A stretch of DNA of 64,000 nt from JADZAI01 sp047602465. GTDB lineage: Bacteria > Pseudomonadota > Alphaproteobacteria > Micropepsales > Micropepsaceae. The translations under genes were made by a program, and so were the position numbers. Location: NCBI GenBank assembly GCA_047602465.1, contig JASGHF010000001.1:620001-684000 (forward strand), read 5' to 3'. Below, piece after piece: positions 35,547 to 43,445 of this stretch; positions within the stretch are counted from its first letter, which is position 1, and each line of letters starts with the position of its first letter. The notes beneath the pieces were generated by a model that was not told the origin of the DNA, searched no databases, and saw only the letters and a program-made list of their open reading frames with translations.

Positions 35547-35873
35547 ATGTCCATCGTTACGACCGGCACGGATCGCACGATCGCAGCCGCAGACTGTCCC
35601 GATATGCCGACCCTGAGGGGCCAGATCGACCGGGTCGACCGGGCCTTGCTGAAGCTGATCGGCGAACGCACCACCTATATCGCCCGCGCCGCCGTGCTGA
35701 AGGGCGACCGGAACACCGTGCATGACCAGGCGCGGATCGAGGACGTGGTGCAGAAGGTGAAATCGCGCGCGGTGGCGGAGGGCGTGCCCCCTGCCCTCGC
35801 CGAAGCCGTCTGGCGCGAGCTGATCGCGCGCTCGATCGCGTTCGAGTTCGAGGAATTCGACGCGAAGGGTTAG
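35547..35873 (+). CDS. chorismate mutase (AroQ type)
   Basis: Converts chorismate to prephenate for phenylalanine and tyrosine; 108 residues, all-helical AroQ fold. The first helix TLRGQIDRVDRALLKLIGERTTYIARAAVLKG carries the Arg and Lys expected to bind chorismate, followed by HDQARIEDVVQKVKSRA and the C-terminal helix AEAVWRELIARSIAFEFEEF. It is a stand-alone mutase without prephenate dehydratase or DAHP synthase domain, of the length usual for monofunctional AroQ. A short N-terminal tail (about 20 residues) precedes it. It is monocistronic. Confidence 0.9.
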   Translation: MSIVTTGTDRTIAAADCPDMPTLRGQIDRVDRALLKLIGERTTYIARAAVLKGDRNTVHDQARIEDVVQKVKSRAVAEGVPPALAEAVWRELIARSIAFEFEEFDAKG

Positions 35874-35905
35874 GCGGCGGAACGACCCCTTAACGGCCCC
35901 TCATC

Positions 35906-35946
35906 CCCTCGCTTCGCGAGGGACTTCTCCCCTTGGAGGGGAGAAG
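35906..35946. repeat. double-hairpin intergenic repeat
   Basis: Two adjacent stems: CCCTCGC-TTC-GCGAGGG (35906-35922) and CTTCTCCCC-N5-GGGGAGAAG (35924-35946). This CTTCTCCCC motif is common between genes of GC-rich alphaproteobacteria. Position after chorismate mutase, without a T-run. Confidence 0.65.
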
Positions 35947-36013
35947 GGTTGGCTGTCGCAGGCACCGAGGTCGCCGCAGCACACGTCCGAAGCGATGCAT
36001 GCCAAAGGCGTGG

Positions 36014-36035
36014 ATGGCCGGCCTAGGCCGGCCAT
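36014..36035. repeat. short perfect palindrome (REP-like)
   Basis: ATGGCCGGCC-TA-GGCCGGCCAT, followed by GACAA. It resembles the GTCAT-type arms seen at 6130-6196. It lies between the convergent chorismate mutase and Hpt genes. Confidence 0.6.
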
Positions 36036-36050
36036 GACAACCGCGTGGTG

Positions 36051-36392
36051 TCAGGCGGCGAGTTCGGCTTCGATGTCGAGGCAGACATCGGCGAAGGCGG
36101 CCGAGAGCTGAGCCAGCGCGCCCATCCGGCCCGGCTGATCGGTGAAGGCGAAATGCTCCACGAGCGCCGCCGCTTCGGCGGCCTGCCAGGCGCCGATGCC
36201 GCGCGCCGCGCCCTTGATGCCGTGGGCGGTGTCGCGCCAGGTCTTGGCGTCGCTCGCTTCGGCGAGAATACCGATGAGCTGCGCCACCTGGGTGCGGAAC
36301 AGGCGCAGAACCTCGCGGATGAGATCGTGATCGCCGGCCGTATAGGCGTCGAGATGATTGAAATCGATGGCGCGTGCCGGGGCGGCGTGCAT
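36051..36392 (-). CDS. Hpt (histidine phosphotransfer) domain protein
   Basis: A 113-residue, four-helix phosphotransfer protein. The phospho-accepting His lies in DTAHGIKGAARGIGAW, matching the H-x-x-K-G-x-x-x-x-x-G pattern. Preceding helices (HLDAYTAGDHDLIREVLRLF, TQVAQLIGILAEA) and the C-terminal helix (ALAQLSAAFADVCLDIEAEL) complete the domain. It stands alone, so it must receive its phosphate from a hybrid kinase encoded elsewhere; no kinase is in the window. The partner is unknown. Confidence 0.9.
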   Translation of the reverse strand: MHAAPARAIDFNHLDAYTAGDHDLIREVLRLFRTQVAQLIGILAEASDAKTWRDTAHGIKGAARGIGAWQAAEAAALVEHFAFTDQPGRMGALAQLSAAFADVCLDIEAELAA

Positions 36393-36477
36393 GGCGAATG
36401 GCTCCTTGCCCGAAAGCCTAGACCAGCAACCGCTTAAAGCCCGTTAACGACGTTGCGACGTGTGTATGACGATCCGT

Positions 36478-36729
36478 TCAGACCGAAACCACCTGGCGGC
36501 CGCCTTCGGTGATCTTGCAGACCAGCCAGTCGGGCTTCAGCGGGTTCTCGAACCAGGGTTTCGCCCAGCCATTGGCGAGGCAGGCGCGGATGATCTTGGG
36601 GTCCACCGCCTGGCCTTCGTCGTCGAACAGCGGAAGTTTGCCGCCGGGCTGCGACAGCGCGCGCTTCAGATAGGTTTTCTGAGCGGCCGTCGGCGCCCAG
36701 AGCGCCCGGCCATCGTCCATCGCAGACAT
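36478..36729 (-). CDS. hypothetical protein, possibly winged-helix-like
   Basis: An 83-residue protein from ATG (MSAMDDGRALWAPTAAQK); an upstream frame to 36777 is less likely. The pattern of helices around KTYLKRALSQPGGKLPLFDDEG and KIIRACLANGWAKPWF followed by a strand and WLVCKITEGGRQVVSV looks like a small helix-turn-helix with a wing. It has one Cys and no membrane segment. I do not recognise a family. It lies between the Hpt gene and the divergent TipN-like gene, which may suggest cell-cycle context, but this is weak. Confidence 0.5.
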   Translation of the reverse strand: MSAMDDGRALWAPTAAQKTYLKRALSQPGGKLPLFDDEGQAVDPKIIRACLANGWAKPWFENPLKPDWLVCKITEGGRQVVSV

Positions 36730-36857
36730 GTACACACCCCACCAAATCGTAGCGCGAACGGTCTGACGCCGCCGCAATTAACGCCTACGATCCCACAGCC
36801 GTGTTAAGATTGACTCAAAGGCCGACACTCGGCAACGCCCGAGTCGTGGAGCGCGAG

Positions 36858-38927
36858 ATGGAATTGAAAGACGTGTCTTCGATGCACATCCCTGCACAGC
36901 CGGGGACGGCCCAGAACGCGCAGGGCGCGGCCTTCGGCGACGAATTCCCCGAAACGCAGCGCCGTTACCAGATGCGCGAGCCGGGCAAGAACACCTATGT
37001 CGCGGCCGCCGTGGTGAGCGCGTTCTGGGTGGGATCGGCGGCGGCGTTCGCGTTCGGCTGGCTGGGCGTCGATGGCGTGCTGGCGCTGGACTGGCCGTGG
37101 CTGGCGGGGCTGATCTTCGTCACGCTGTTCCCGGTCACCTTCGTGTGGTTCGCGGCTTACTTGAGCCGCCGGGCGGAGTCGCTGAAGCTCGCGAGCGAAG
37201 ACCTGATGCAGATCGCGGCGCGCCTGACCGAGCCGGAGGGCCATGCGGGCCGCGAGATCACGCGGCTGGGGCGCGCGGTGCGGCGCGAGATCGACGCGCT
37301 GAATACCGGGCTTGAAGGCGCGCTGCTGCGCGTGCGCTCGCTGGAAGGTTCGATCGCCGAGCGGCTGGGCGCGGTGGAGGAGACGGCGCGCAATCTGGAA
37401 GAGCGCGGCGATGCGCTGCGCGCGGCGCTGCGCGAGGAGCGCGAGAACCTGGCGAGCGTCGCCCATACGCTGTCGTCCGACAGCGACCGGATGGGCGAGC
37501 ATCTGCGCCAGCGCGCCACGGCGCTGCGCGAGAGCGCGCAGATGACGGCGGCCGAAATGGCGGCGGCGCAGGAAGCGGTGGACGGACGCATCAACGCGCT
37601 GGGCGAGGCGCTGCGTCAGGCGTCGATGACGGCGCAGACCAACGCGCAGACGGCGGACCGGGGCGCGGCCTCGCTGCTGGCGGCGGCGGAGGCTCTGGAC
37701 GGGCGGCTCGAGGCCTATCTGCAGCGCGGCGAGCGGCAGCGGAGCGCGCTGCACGAGGCGGTGCAGGCGCTGAAATCGGAGACGCAGGCGCTGGAGAGCG
37801 CGCTGGGGCGCAATCTCGATGCGCTGGGCGGGATGGGCGAGAGCCTTTCGGAGCAGGCGCGGCGCGCCGACCAGGTGGCGAGCGATATCGCGCGGCGCGG
37901 CGAAGCGGCCTCCGGCTTCCTGGGCGCGCGGGCCGACGCCATCGCCAATGCCTTCGCCTCGCAGGTGGAACGCCTGGAGGGTTCGGCGACGGCGGCGGAG
38001 GAGCGGCTGAAGGCGGCCGGGACCGCCGCCGAGCATGCGGCCGAGCGCGTGCGGACGACGTTCGAGCTGGCGACCAAGGGCGCGGCGCTGGCGTCGGAGG
38101 CGACCGGCGATGCGGCCGCGTCGGCGATGACGGCGATGAGTTCGGCGCTGGAGACATTGAACCAGCGCACGGAAGCGGCGCGCGAGGCGGCGGCCCGCGC
38201 GGTCGCGGAGCTGAAGGCCGAGGCGGAGGCGCTGCCTGCCCTGCTGGCCGAGCGGATCAAGGCGATCCGCGCCGAAGAACTGGCGGCCATCGGCGCGCCG
38301 CCGCCTGTCGAGGCGCTGCCGTCCCCCGAGGCGGCGGCGGCGGCGGAAGAGAGCCAGGTGGCCGACGATGGCGGCGCGGCGCAGGATGCCGGCGGCAAGC
38401 CGGAATGGTTCGGCTTTGCGCGCAAGCTGGCGGGCAAGATCCGCAAGGAGCCGGAAGCGCCGCAGGGCGCGGACTGGCGTCTGGCGACGGCGCTGGCGAA
38501 TGTCGACGACCGCGATATCCCCCGCCCCGCCGCGCGCAAGGCGCCGCCGCCCAAGCAGCCCATCGATCTGCACTCCGAGGCGCTGCACGTGGTGGAGAAG
38601 CTGCAGGCGCTGGCGATCGATCTGGACCGGGCGCTGGGCGACGATCCGGCGCCGGATATGTGGCGGCGCTATATCAACGGCGAGCGCAGCATCTTTACGC
38701 GGCGGCTGGTCGCCTCGATCGGACGCGACGGGGCGGACAAGATCGCGCAGCGTTATGCGGCGGATACCGATTTCCGCCACCACGCCGACCGCTACATGCA
38801 GGAATTCGAGGGCCTGCTGGACGACGCCGCCTCACGCGACCGCGACCAGATTCTGGTGGAGACGTTCCTGACCTCGCAGACCGGGCGGCTGTATCTGCTG
38901 GTGGCGGCGGCGACGGGGCGGCTTTAG
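36858..38927 (+). CDS. TipN-like polar membrane-anchored coiled-coil protein
   Basis: A 689-residue protein starting at ATG (MELKDVSS); a longer frame from 36801 adds 19 residues. Two hydrophobic segments near residues 48-70 (YVAAAVVSAFWVGSAAAFAF) and 78-102 are followed by about 400 residues of Ala/Glu/Arg-rich coiled coil (for example NLEERGDALRAALREERENL), then an acidic linker and a conserved-looking C-terminus (MWRRYINGERSIFTRRL ... AADTDFRHHADRYM). The plan, N-terminal membrane anchor and long coiled coil, matches TipN-type new-pole markers of Caulobacterales, but the assignment relies on architecture and is not firm. Confidence 0.6.
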   Translation: MELKDVSSMHIPAQPGTAQNAQGAAFGDEFPETQRRYQMREPGKNTYVAAAVVSAFWVGSAAAFAFGWLGVDGVLALDWPWLAGLIFVTLFPVTFVWFAAYLSRRAESLKLASEDLMQIAARLTEPEGHAGREITRLGRAVRREIDALNTGLEGALLRVRSLEGSIAERLGAVEETARNLEERGDALRAALREERENLASVAHTLSSDSDRMGEHLRQRATALRESAQMTAAEMAAAQEAVDGRINALGEALRQASMTAQTNAQTADRGAASLLAAAEALDGRLEAYLQRGERQRSALHEAVQALKSETQALESALGRNLDALGGMGESLSEQARRADQVASDIARRGEAASGFLGARADAIANAFASQVERLEGSATAAEERLKAAGTAAEHAAERVRTTFELATKGAALASEATGDAAASAMTAMSSALETLNQRTEAAREAAARAVAELKAEAEALPALLAERIKAIRAEELAAIGAPPPVEALPSPEAAAAAEESQVADDGGAAQDAGGKPEWFGFARKLAGKIRKEPEAPQGADWRLATALANVDDRDIPRPAARKAPPPKQPIDLHSEALHVVEKLQALAIDLDRALGDDPAPDMWRRYINGERSIFTRRLVASIGRDGADKIAQRYAADTDFRHHADRYMQEFEGLLDDAASRDRDQILVETFLTSQTGRLYLLVAAATGRL

Positions 38928-38982
38928 GGCGCGCGTCGTTCGAGACGGGCGCTGTGCGGCCTCCTCAGGATGAGCAACAGGA

Positions 38983-39843
38983 TCAGGCGGTTACGCGGTT
39001 CAGCCAGTCGATGAGATTGGCCGTGACCTCGGCGCGGTTCGTTTCGTTGAACATCTCGTGCCGTCCGCCGGGATAGAACTGCGTCTGGACATCGGCGACG
39101 CCGGCATCGCGGTAGCGCTGCGCCAGCAGATCGAGCAGCGCCAGCTTGCCGTTCAGCGGATCGTCCTCGCCCGCGAGGAGAAGGATCGGCAGGCCGCTGC
39201 GGACGCCTGTGGGCGCGGCGGCGCCCGCGGCGCCGGCGAAGATGGTGGCGAGGCCTTCGGGGCGGACGGTGAAGCCGCAGAGCGGATCGGCGATATAGGC
39301 GTCGACCTCCGCATTGTCGCGGCTCAGCCAGTCGAACGGCGTGCGGGACGGTTCAAAGGGCGCATTGAAGGCATTGTCGAGCTTCACGGCCTCAGGATCG
39401 GCCAGCGAGGCGGCCAGCATGTCGAGCGCCGAGGAGCCGGAGAGGACGAGGCCCTCGATGTCGTGGCTGCGCTGAAGCACGTAGTACTGCGCCGCGAACG
39501 ATCCCATCGAATGGCCGAGCAGGATGAGCGGCAGGCCGGGATGTTCCTCGCGCGCGACGGCGGCGAGCATGCCGAGATCGCCCACCACGGCATCAAAGCC
39601 GCCGGGGCCGAAATCGCCGAGGCTTTCGGCATCCGGACTGGTGGCGCCGTGGCCGCGATGGTCGTTGGCGAAGACGGCATAGCTGGCGGCGGTGAGCGCG
39701 GCGGCGAGGCGCGCATAGCGCAGCGCATGTTCGCCCATGCCGTGCGCGATCTGCACGATGGCGCGCGGGCGCGTGGCGTTCCAGCGCCAGACCGCGAGCG
39801 GGACGCCGTCATGCGACCGGATATTGAGCGCGTCCGGCGTCAT
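38983..39843 (-). CDS. alpha/beta hydrolase (lysophospholipase/monoacylglycerol-lipase-like)
   Basis: A 286-residue serine hydrolase without a signal peptide. Oxyanion region IAHGMGEHALRYARLA, the FANDHRGHGATSP element, nucleophile Ser in LILLGHSMGSFAAQYY, candidate acid in LLAGEDDPLNG and catalytic His in PGGRHEMFNE. This is the pattern of the monoglyceride lipase/PldB-like group. It follows the Mla lipoprotein gene, on the same strand, two bases apart, so it is probably cotranscribed and may be linked to lipid turnover. Confidence 0.88.
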   Translation of the reverse strand: MTPDALNIRSHDGVPLAVWRWNATRPRAIVQIAHGMGEHALRYARLAAALTAASYAVFANDHRGHGATSPDAESLGDFGPGGFDAVVGDLGMLAAVAREEHPGLPLILLGHSMGSFAAQYYVLQRSHDIEGLVLSGSSALDMLAASLADPEAVKLDNAFNAPFEPSRTPFDWLSRDNAEVDAYIADPLCGFTVRPEGLATIFAGAAGAAAPTGVRSGLPILLLAGEDDPLNGKLALLDLLAQRYRDAGVADVQTQFYPGGRHEMFNETNRAEVTANLIDWLNRVTA

Positions 39844-39844
39844 C

Positions 39845-40483
39845 TCATTCCTCGATGTAGCGTTTCCGGTCGGCGGCGCCCTGGCGCAGCACCCAGCCGA
39901 CGGACTGCTTCAGCACCTTGCCGAGCGCCTGGTCGAAGGCGGCCACGACGTCCGGCACGCTGTCGCTGGCCGCCTGGATGGTGGCGCTGGCGGTGGTGGA
40001 GGCGATGATGCCGCCGCTGGACTGGCGCACCAGCTTCAGCACCAGGCGGACGACGACATTGGCGCCGCCGCCGGCGCTGGAGACCGCTTCGAACTCGCGC
40101 AGTTCGGAGGTGAGGATGTAGTCGCCCGAGAGGCCGATGGAGCGGCGGCCGACGCCGACGATCTTGCCGGAGTTTTCGAAGCTTTCGACCAGCAGGGTCT
40201 GGACCAGCGCGGGGGCGCGGTCGGTCCATTTCACGCCCGGAAAATACTGGACCTCAAGCTGGGCCGGGCGGATGGCGATGCGGTCGGTGTTGATCGCGTT
40301 CGGCGTGGTCGGCTCTTCCACGACGAGCTGCCAGCCGACGACGGGCGCGCCCTCCTCGAACGTGTTTTTCGGCGAGAGGTCGTAGAGCTGCGGCGGATCG
40401 GAGGCGAGAAGGCTGCAGCCTCCAAGGCCAAGTCCGAGAGCCAGCGCGAGGCCGAGGCGGAAGGGGCGTTTCATCATCGTCAT
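39845..40483 (-). CDS. Mla-associated ABC transport auxiliary lipoprotein
   Basis: A 212-residue lipoprotein (signal peptide, lipobox ending LGLGGC, Cys about residue 23) of the ABC-type transport auxiliary family, related to PqiC/MlaB-position lipoproteins. The body includes PPQLYDLSPKNTF, WTDRAPALVQTLLVESFENSGKI, and TSELREFEAVSS. It is the last of four genes for lipid transport (STAS-MlaE, MlaF, MlaD, this gene) and overlaps mlaD by four bases. It probably sits on the outer membrane or its inner face and contacts MlaD. Confidence 0.85.
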   Translation of the reverse strand: MTMMKRPFRLGLALALGLGLGGCSLLASDPPQLYDLSPKNTFEEGAPVVGWQLVVEEPTTPNAINTDRIAIRPAQLEVQYFPGVKWTDRAPALVQTLLVESFENSGKIVGVGRRSIGLSGDYILTSELREFEAVSSAGGGANVVVRLVLKLVRQSSGGIIASTTASATIQAASDSVPDVVAAFDQALGKVLKQSVGWVLRQGAADRKRYIEE

Positions 40484-41394
40484 TTGCCGCCCTTGTATTC
40501 AGGCGCGTCCGTGCCGGTCAGGAAGCCGCCCGGATCGCTTTCGATCTTGGAGAAGGTGCGTTCCAGCGTCGCGGTGAGCTGCCGCGCTTCCTGGATGAAG
40601 GCCGTGAAGGCGGTGAGGCCGCCGCGCGCGAAGTCGCGGAAGGCCGGGCGCACGTCGGTGATCATCTTGTCGAGATCCTCGGCGACCTCGGCGATGCCGG
40701 CCCCGGCGGATTCGACCGCCTTCAGGGCCGGGCCGATCTGCTGGCTGGTGTCGGCGATCAGCTTGTCGAGATTGATGGTGATGTCGTCGAGGCGGGCTGA
40801 CGCCGTTTCGATCTTCTCCATCACCGCGTCGAGGCGCGCGGAGAAGGAGCGGACATTCTCAAGCGTTTCGGCGACGGCGGCGCGGTTCTTGTCCGACAGG
40901 AGCGCGTTGCCGCGGGCGAGGAAGCTGGCGGCCGAAGCGAGCAGGTTCGGCGCGGTTTCGGTGATCTGCTGAATGCCGGTGAGGCGGGCGGGAATGATGG
41001 GATAATCCTGGCCCGGTTCTGCCGTGCGCGGCTTGCTGCCCGGCGAGCCGCCGGTGAGCTGCACGATGCCGACGCCGGTGAGGATGCCGCTGTCGATCGA
41101 GGCTTCGGTGTCTTCCTTGACCGGCGTGTCGGCGGCGAGGCGGATCAGCACGCGGACACGGCGCGGGTCGTTCTTGTCGAGATTGACGGCCGTGACCTCG
41201 CCGACCTTGATGCCGCTGTAGCGCACCTCGGAGGCGACGCCGAGACCGGAGACGCCGCCGTCGAAGACGACTTCGTATTCGTCGTAGCGCTGGTCGAAGC
41301 TGAACTGGCCGAGCCAGACGAGGAAGACGAACGCGGCGAGTACGGTCGCGAGCGTAAAGGCGCCGATCAGGACGTGGTTGGCTTTGATTTCCAT
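40480..41394 (-). CDS. mlaD: MlaD-family (MCE) lipid-binding protein
   Basis: A 304-residue protein with one N-terminal membrane anchor (about residues 9-29) and an MCE domain (YDEYEVVFDGGVSGLGVASEVR ... YSGIKVGEVTAV, GILTGVGIVQLTGG). A long helical C-terminus (SASFLARGNALLSDKNRAA ... ARLDDITINLDKLIADTSQQI) forms the needle-like extension seen in MlaD/PqiB-type proteins. It is inner-membrane anchored and periplasmic and binds phospholipids between MlaFE and the outer membrane. Its stop precedes the lipoprotein start with a four-base overlap. Confidence 0.93.
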   Translation of the reverse strand: MEIKANHVLIGAFTLATVLAAFVFLVWLGQFSFDQRYDEYEVVFDGGVSGLGVASEVRYSGIKVGEVTAVNLDKNDPRRVRVLIRLAADTPVKEDTEASIDSGILTGVGIVQLTGGSPGSKPRTAEPGQDYPIIPARLTGIQQITETAPNLLASAASFLARGNALLSDKNRAAVAETLENVRSFSARLDAVMEKIETASARLDDITINLDKLIADTSQQIGPALKAVESAGAGIAEVAEDLDKMITDVRPAFRDFARGGLTAFTAFIQEARQLTATLERTFSKIESDPGGFLTGTDAPEYKGGK

Positions 41395-41395
41395 A

Positions 41396-42211
41396 TCAGT
41401 CCGCCACCTTATTCCGGCCGTGCCCGGTATCCCAAGCCGATGTCGCCGCCCGTGCCCGGGGGCCGTGGAAATACTCGCGAATCCAGGGGTGATCCTGCTT
41501 CAGCATGTCGTCCATGGTGCCGGTCACCAGCACCTTCTTCTCGGCCAGCACGGCGATGCGGTCGCAGATCGCGTGCAGGCTGTCGAGATCGTGCGTCACC
41601 ATGAAGACGGTGAGGCCCATGGTTTCCTTGAGCTGAAGCACGAGCTGGTCGAAGGCCGCCGCACCGATGGGGTCGAGGCCGGCGGTCGGCTCGTCGAGGA
41701 AGACGATCTCAGGGTCGAGCGCGAGGGCGCGGGCGAGACCGGCGCGTTTGATCATGCCGCCTGAAAGCTCCGAGGGGAATTTCGGACCGGCTTCCGGCCC
41801 GAGGCCCACCAACCCGATCTTTACGGCGGAAATCTGATCCATCAGCGCATCGGGAAGATGCAGATGCTCCCGCATCGGCACCTCGACATTCTGCGAGACG
41901 GTGAGGCCGGAGAAGAGCGCGCCCTGCTGGAACAGGACGCCCCAGCGCTGTTCCAGCTTCTGGCGTTCGTCGGCGCTCAGATCCTTGATGCGCTGTCCGA
42001 AGACGGTGATGTCGCCCTCGGTCGGGGTGTGCAGGCCGACGATGGAGCGCAGCAGCACGGACTTGCCGGTGCCGGAGCCGCCGACGATGCCGATGACCTC
42101 GCCGCGATAGACGTCGAGGTCGAGATTTTCATGCACGACCTGGCTGCCGAACTGGTTCTTCAGCCCGCGCACCTCGATGATCGTTTCGCGTTTCCCCTCG
42201 GCCATCGTCAC
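41396..42211 (-). CDS. mlaF: MlaF-type ABC transporter ATP-binding protein
   Basis: A 271-residue ABC ATPase. Walker A is GIVGGSGTGKSVLLRS, the Q-loop VLFQQGALFSG, the signature LSGGMIKRAGLARALALDP, Walker B IVFLDEPTAGLDP and the H-loop VMVTHDLDS. The signature variant LSGGM is the one seen in MlaF/Ttg2A proteins. It energises lipid movement through the MlaE permease. It overlaps the permease by four bases and precedes mlaD by one. Confidence 0.95.
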   Translation of the reverse strand: MTMAEGKRETIIEVRGLKNQFGSQVVHENLDLDVYRGEVIGIVGGSGTGKSVLLRSIVGLHTPTEGDITVFGQRIKDLSADERQKLEQRWGVLFQQGALFSGLTVSQNVEVPMREHLHLPDALMDQISAVKIGLVGLGPEAGPKFPSELSGGMIKRAGLARALALDPEIVFLDEPTAGLDPIGAAAFDQLVLQLKETMGLTVFMVTHDLDSLHAICDRIAVLAEKKVLVTGTMDDMLKQDHPWIREYFHGPRARAATSAWDTGHGRNKVAD

Positions 42212-43356
42212 CAGCCCAGATTGACGAAGAGGATGGAGAAGAGCGCGTCGGCGATGATGACGACGAAAATGCCTTCGACGACCGACTGGGTGGTGCGCTG
42301 ACCGACGGACTCCGCGCTGCCCGTGACACGCAGGCCCTCGAAGCAGCCGATCGCGCCGATGAGGAAGGCGAAGACCGGCGCCTTGATGATGCCGACCCAG
42401 AAATGGCGCGGCTCCACCACCTGCTGCAGGCGCTCCACATACATGATGGGCGAAATGTCGAGCGAGGTGACGGCCACGACGCCGCCGCCGACGAGGCCCG
42501 CAAGCCCCGAGAGAAAGCCGAGCAGCGGCAGCGTGATCACCAGCGCCAGGATGCGCGGCACGATGAGCATTTCGACCGGGTCGAGGCCGAGCGTGCGCAT
42601 GGCGTCGAGTTCTTCGCGCATCTTCATCGAGCCGATCTGCGCGGTGAAGGCGCTGCCCGAGCGGCCGGCGACCAGAATGGCGGTAAGCAGGATGCCAATC
42701 TCGCGCAGGAACGAGATGCCGATGAGATCGACCGTGAAGATCGCCGCGCCGAAACGCTGAAGCTGTTCAGACCCCTGATAGGCGAGGACGGCGCCGATGA
42801 GGAACGACATCAGCATCACGATGGGCACGGCGTTGAGGCCCGTCTCCTCCATATGATGGACGAGCGAGGTGAAGCGCAGGCGCGCCGGTTTCACCAGCGT
42901 CCGGAAGAATGTGACGATGACGAGGCCCATGAAGCCGATCGCATCGCGGGCGCCGTCCTTCACGTGAAGGATGGCGCGGCCGGCGCGGTCGAGCATCACG
43001 ATCAGCGGGCCGGCGCTGGCGGAACGCCGCTTCTCGGGCTTCGGCTCGGCCTTCTGGACCGCCTCGAGCAGCGACATCTGCCCCTCGGACCCGCCCTGCA
43101 GCGTGACCTTGGCCCCCGCCTCCTCCGCCGCGATCCGCGTGCGGTCGAGCAGCCAGGCCCCGGTCGTGTCGAACCGCTCGACGCCGGACAGGTCGAACGT
43201 CACCGCGCCGCCCGGAAAATCCAGCGCGTTCAATTGCTTGTCGAGCGCGAGGGCGTGCGTGATGTTCCAGTCGCCGCTGAGGTGCAGCGTCGTCCCGTCG
43301 AGCCGGGCGGCCCCGGGATCGGCCCGGTCGGTCTCTGAAGGCGCGCGGCGGTTCAT
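42208..43356 (-). CDS. mlaE: MlaE-family permease with an N-terminal STAS domain
   Basis: A 382-residue protein from ATG (MNRRAPSETDRADPG). Residues about 20-100 form a STAS (MlaB-like) domain (LDGTTLHLSGDWNITHALAL, AVTFDLSGVERFDTTGAWLL), fused to an MlaE permease with five or so membrane segments (ETGLNAVPIVMLMSFLIGAV, QIGSMKMREELDAMRTLG, LDPVEMLIVPRILALVITLP). In E. coli MlaB and MlaE are separate; the fusion is common elsewhere. It is first in the Mla operon and divergent from the adenylate cyclase gene. Confidence 0.95.
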   Translation of the reverse strand: MNRRAPSETDRADPGAARLDGTTLHLSGDWNITHALALDKQLNALDFPGGAVTFDLSGVERFDTTGAWLLDRTRIAAEEAGAKVTLQGGSEGQMSLLEAVQKAEPKPEKRRSASAGPLIVMLDRAGRAILHVKDGARDAIGFMGLVIVTFFRTLVKPARLRFTSLVHHMEETGLNAVPIVMLMSFLIGAVLAYQGSEQLQRFGAAIFTVDLIGISFLREIGILLTAILVAGRSGSAFTAQIGSMKMREELDAMRTLGLDPVEMLIVPRILALVITLPLLGFLSGLAGLVGGGVVAVTSLDISPIMYVERLQQVVEPRHFWVGIIKAPVFAFLIGAIGCFEGLRVTGSAESVGQRTTQSVVEGIFVVIIADALFSILFVNLGW

Positions 43357-43445
43357 CGTAGGGCGAGGTGACAGGGAGTGCGGCACAGCGTCAAGACCGC
43401 AGCCGTGCGCTTGACGGGAACGGTTAAGCGGTTGAACTGCAAGGC

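Noticed and set aside
35906..36035. CRISPR-like repeat series between chorismate mutase and Hpt
   Set aside because: Three unrelated palindromes, no regular spacing or identical direct repeats.
36804..38783. 659-codon minus-strand frame over the TipN-like gene
   Set aside because: Arg-rich shadow of a GC-rich coiled-coil gene; no start signal.
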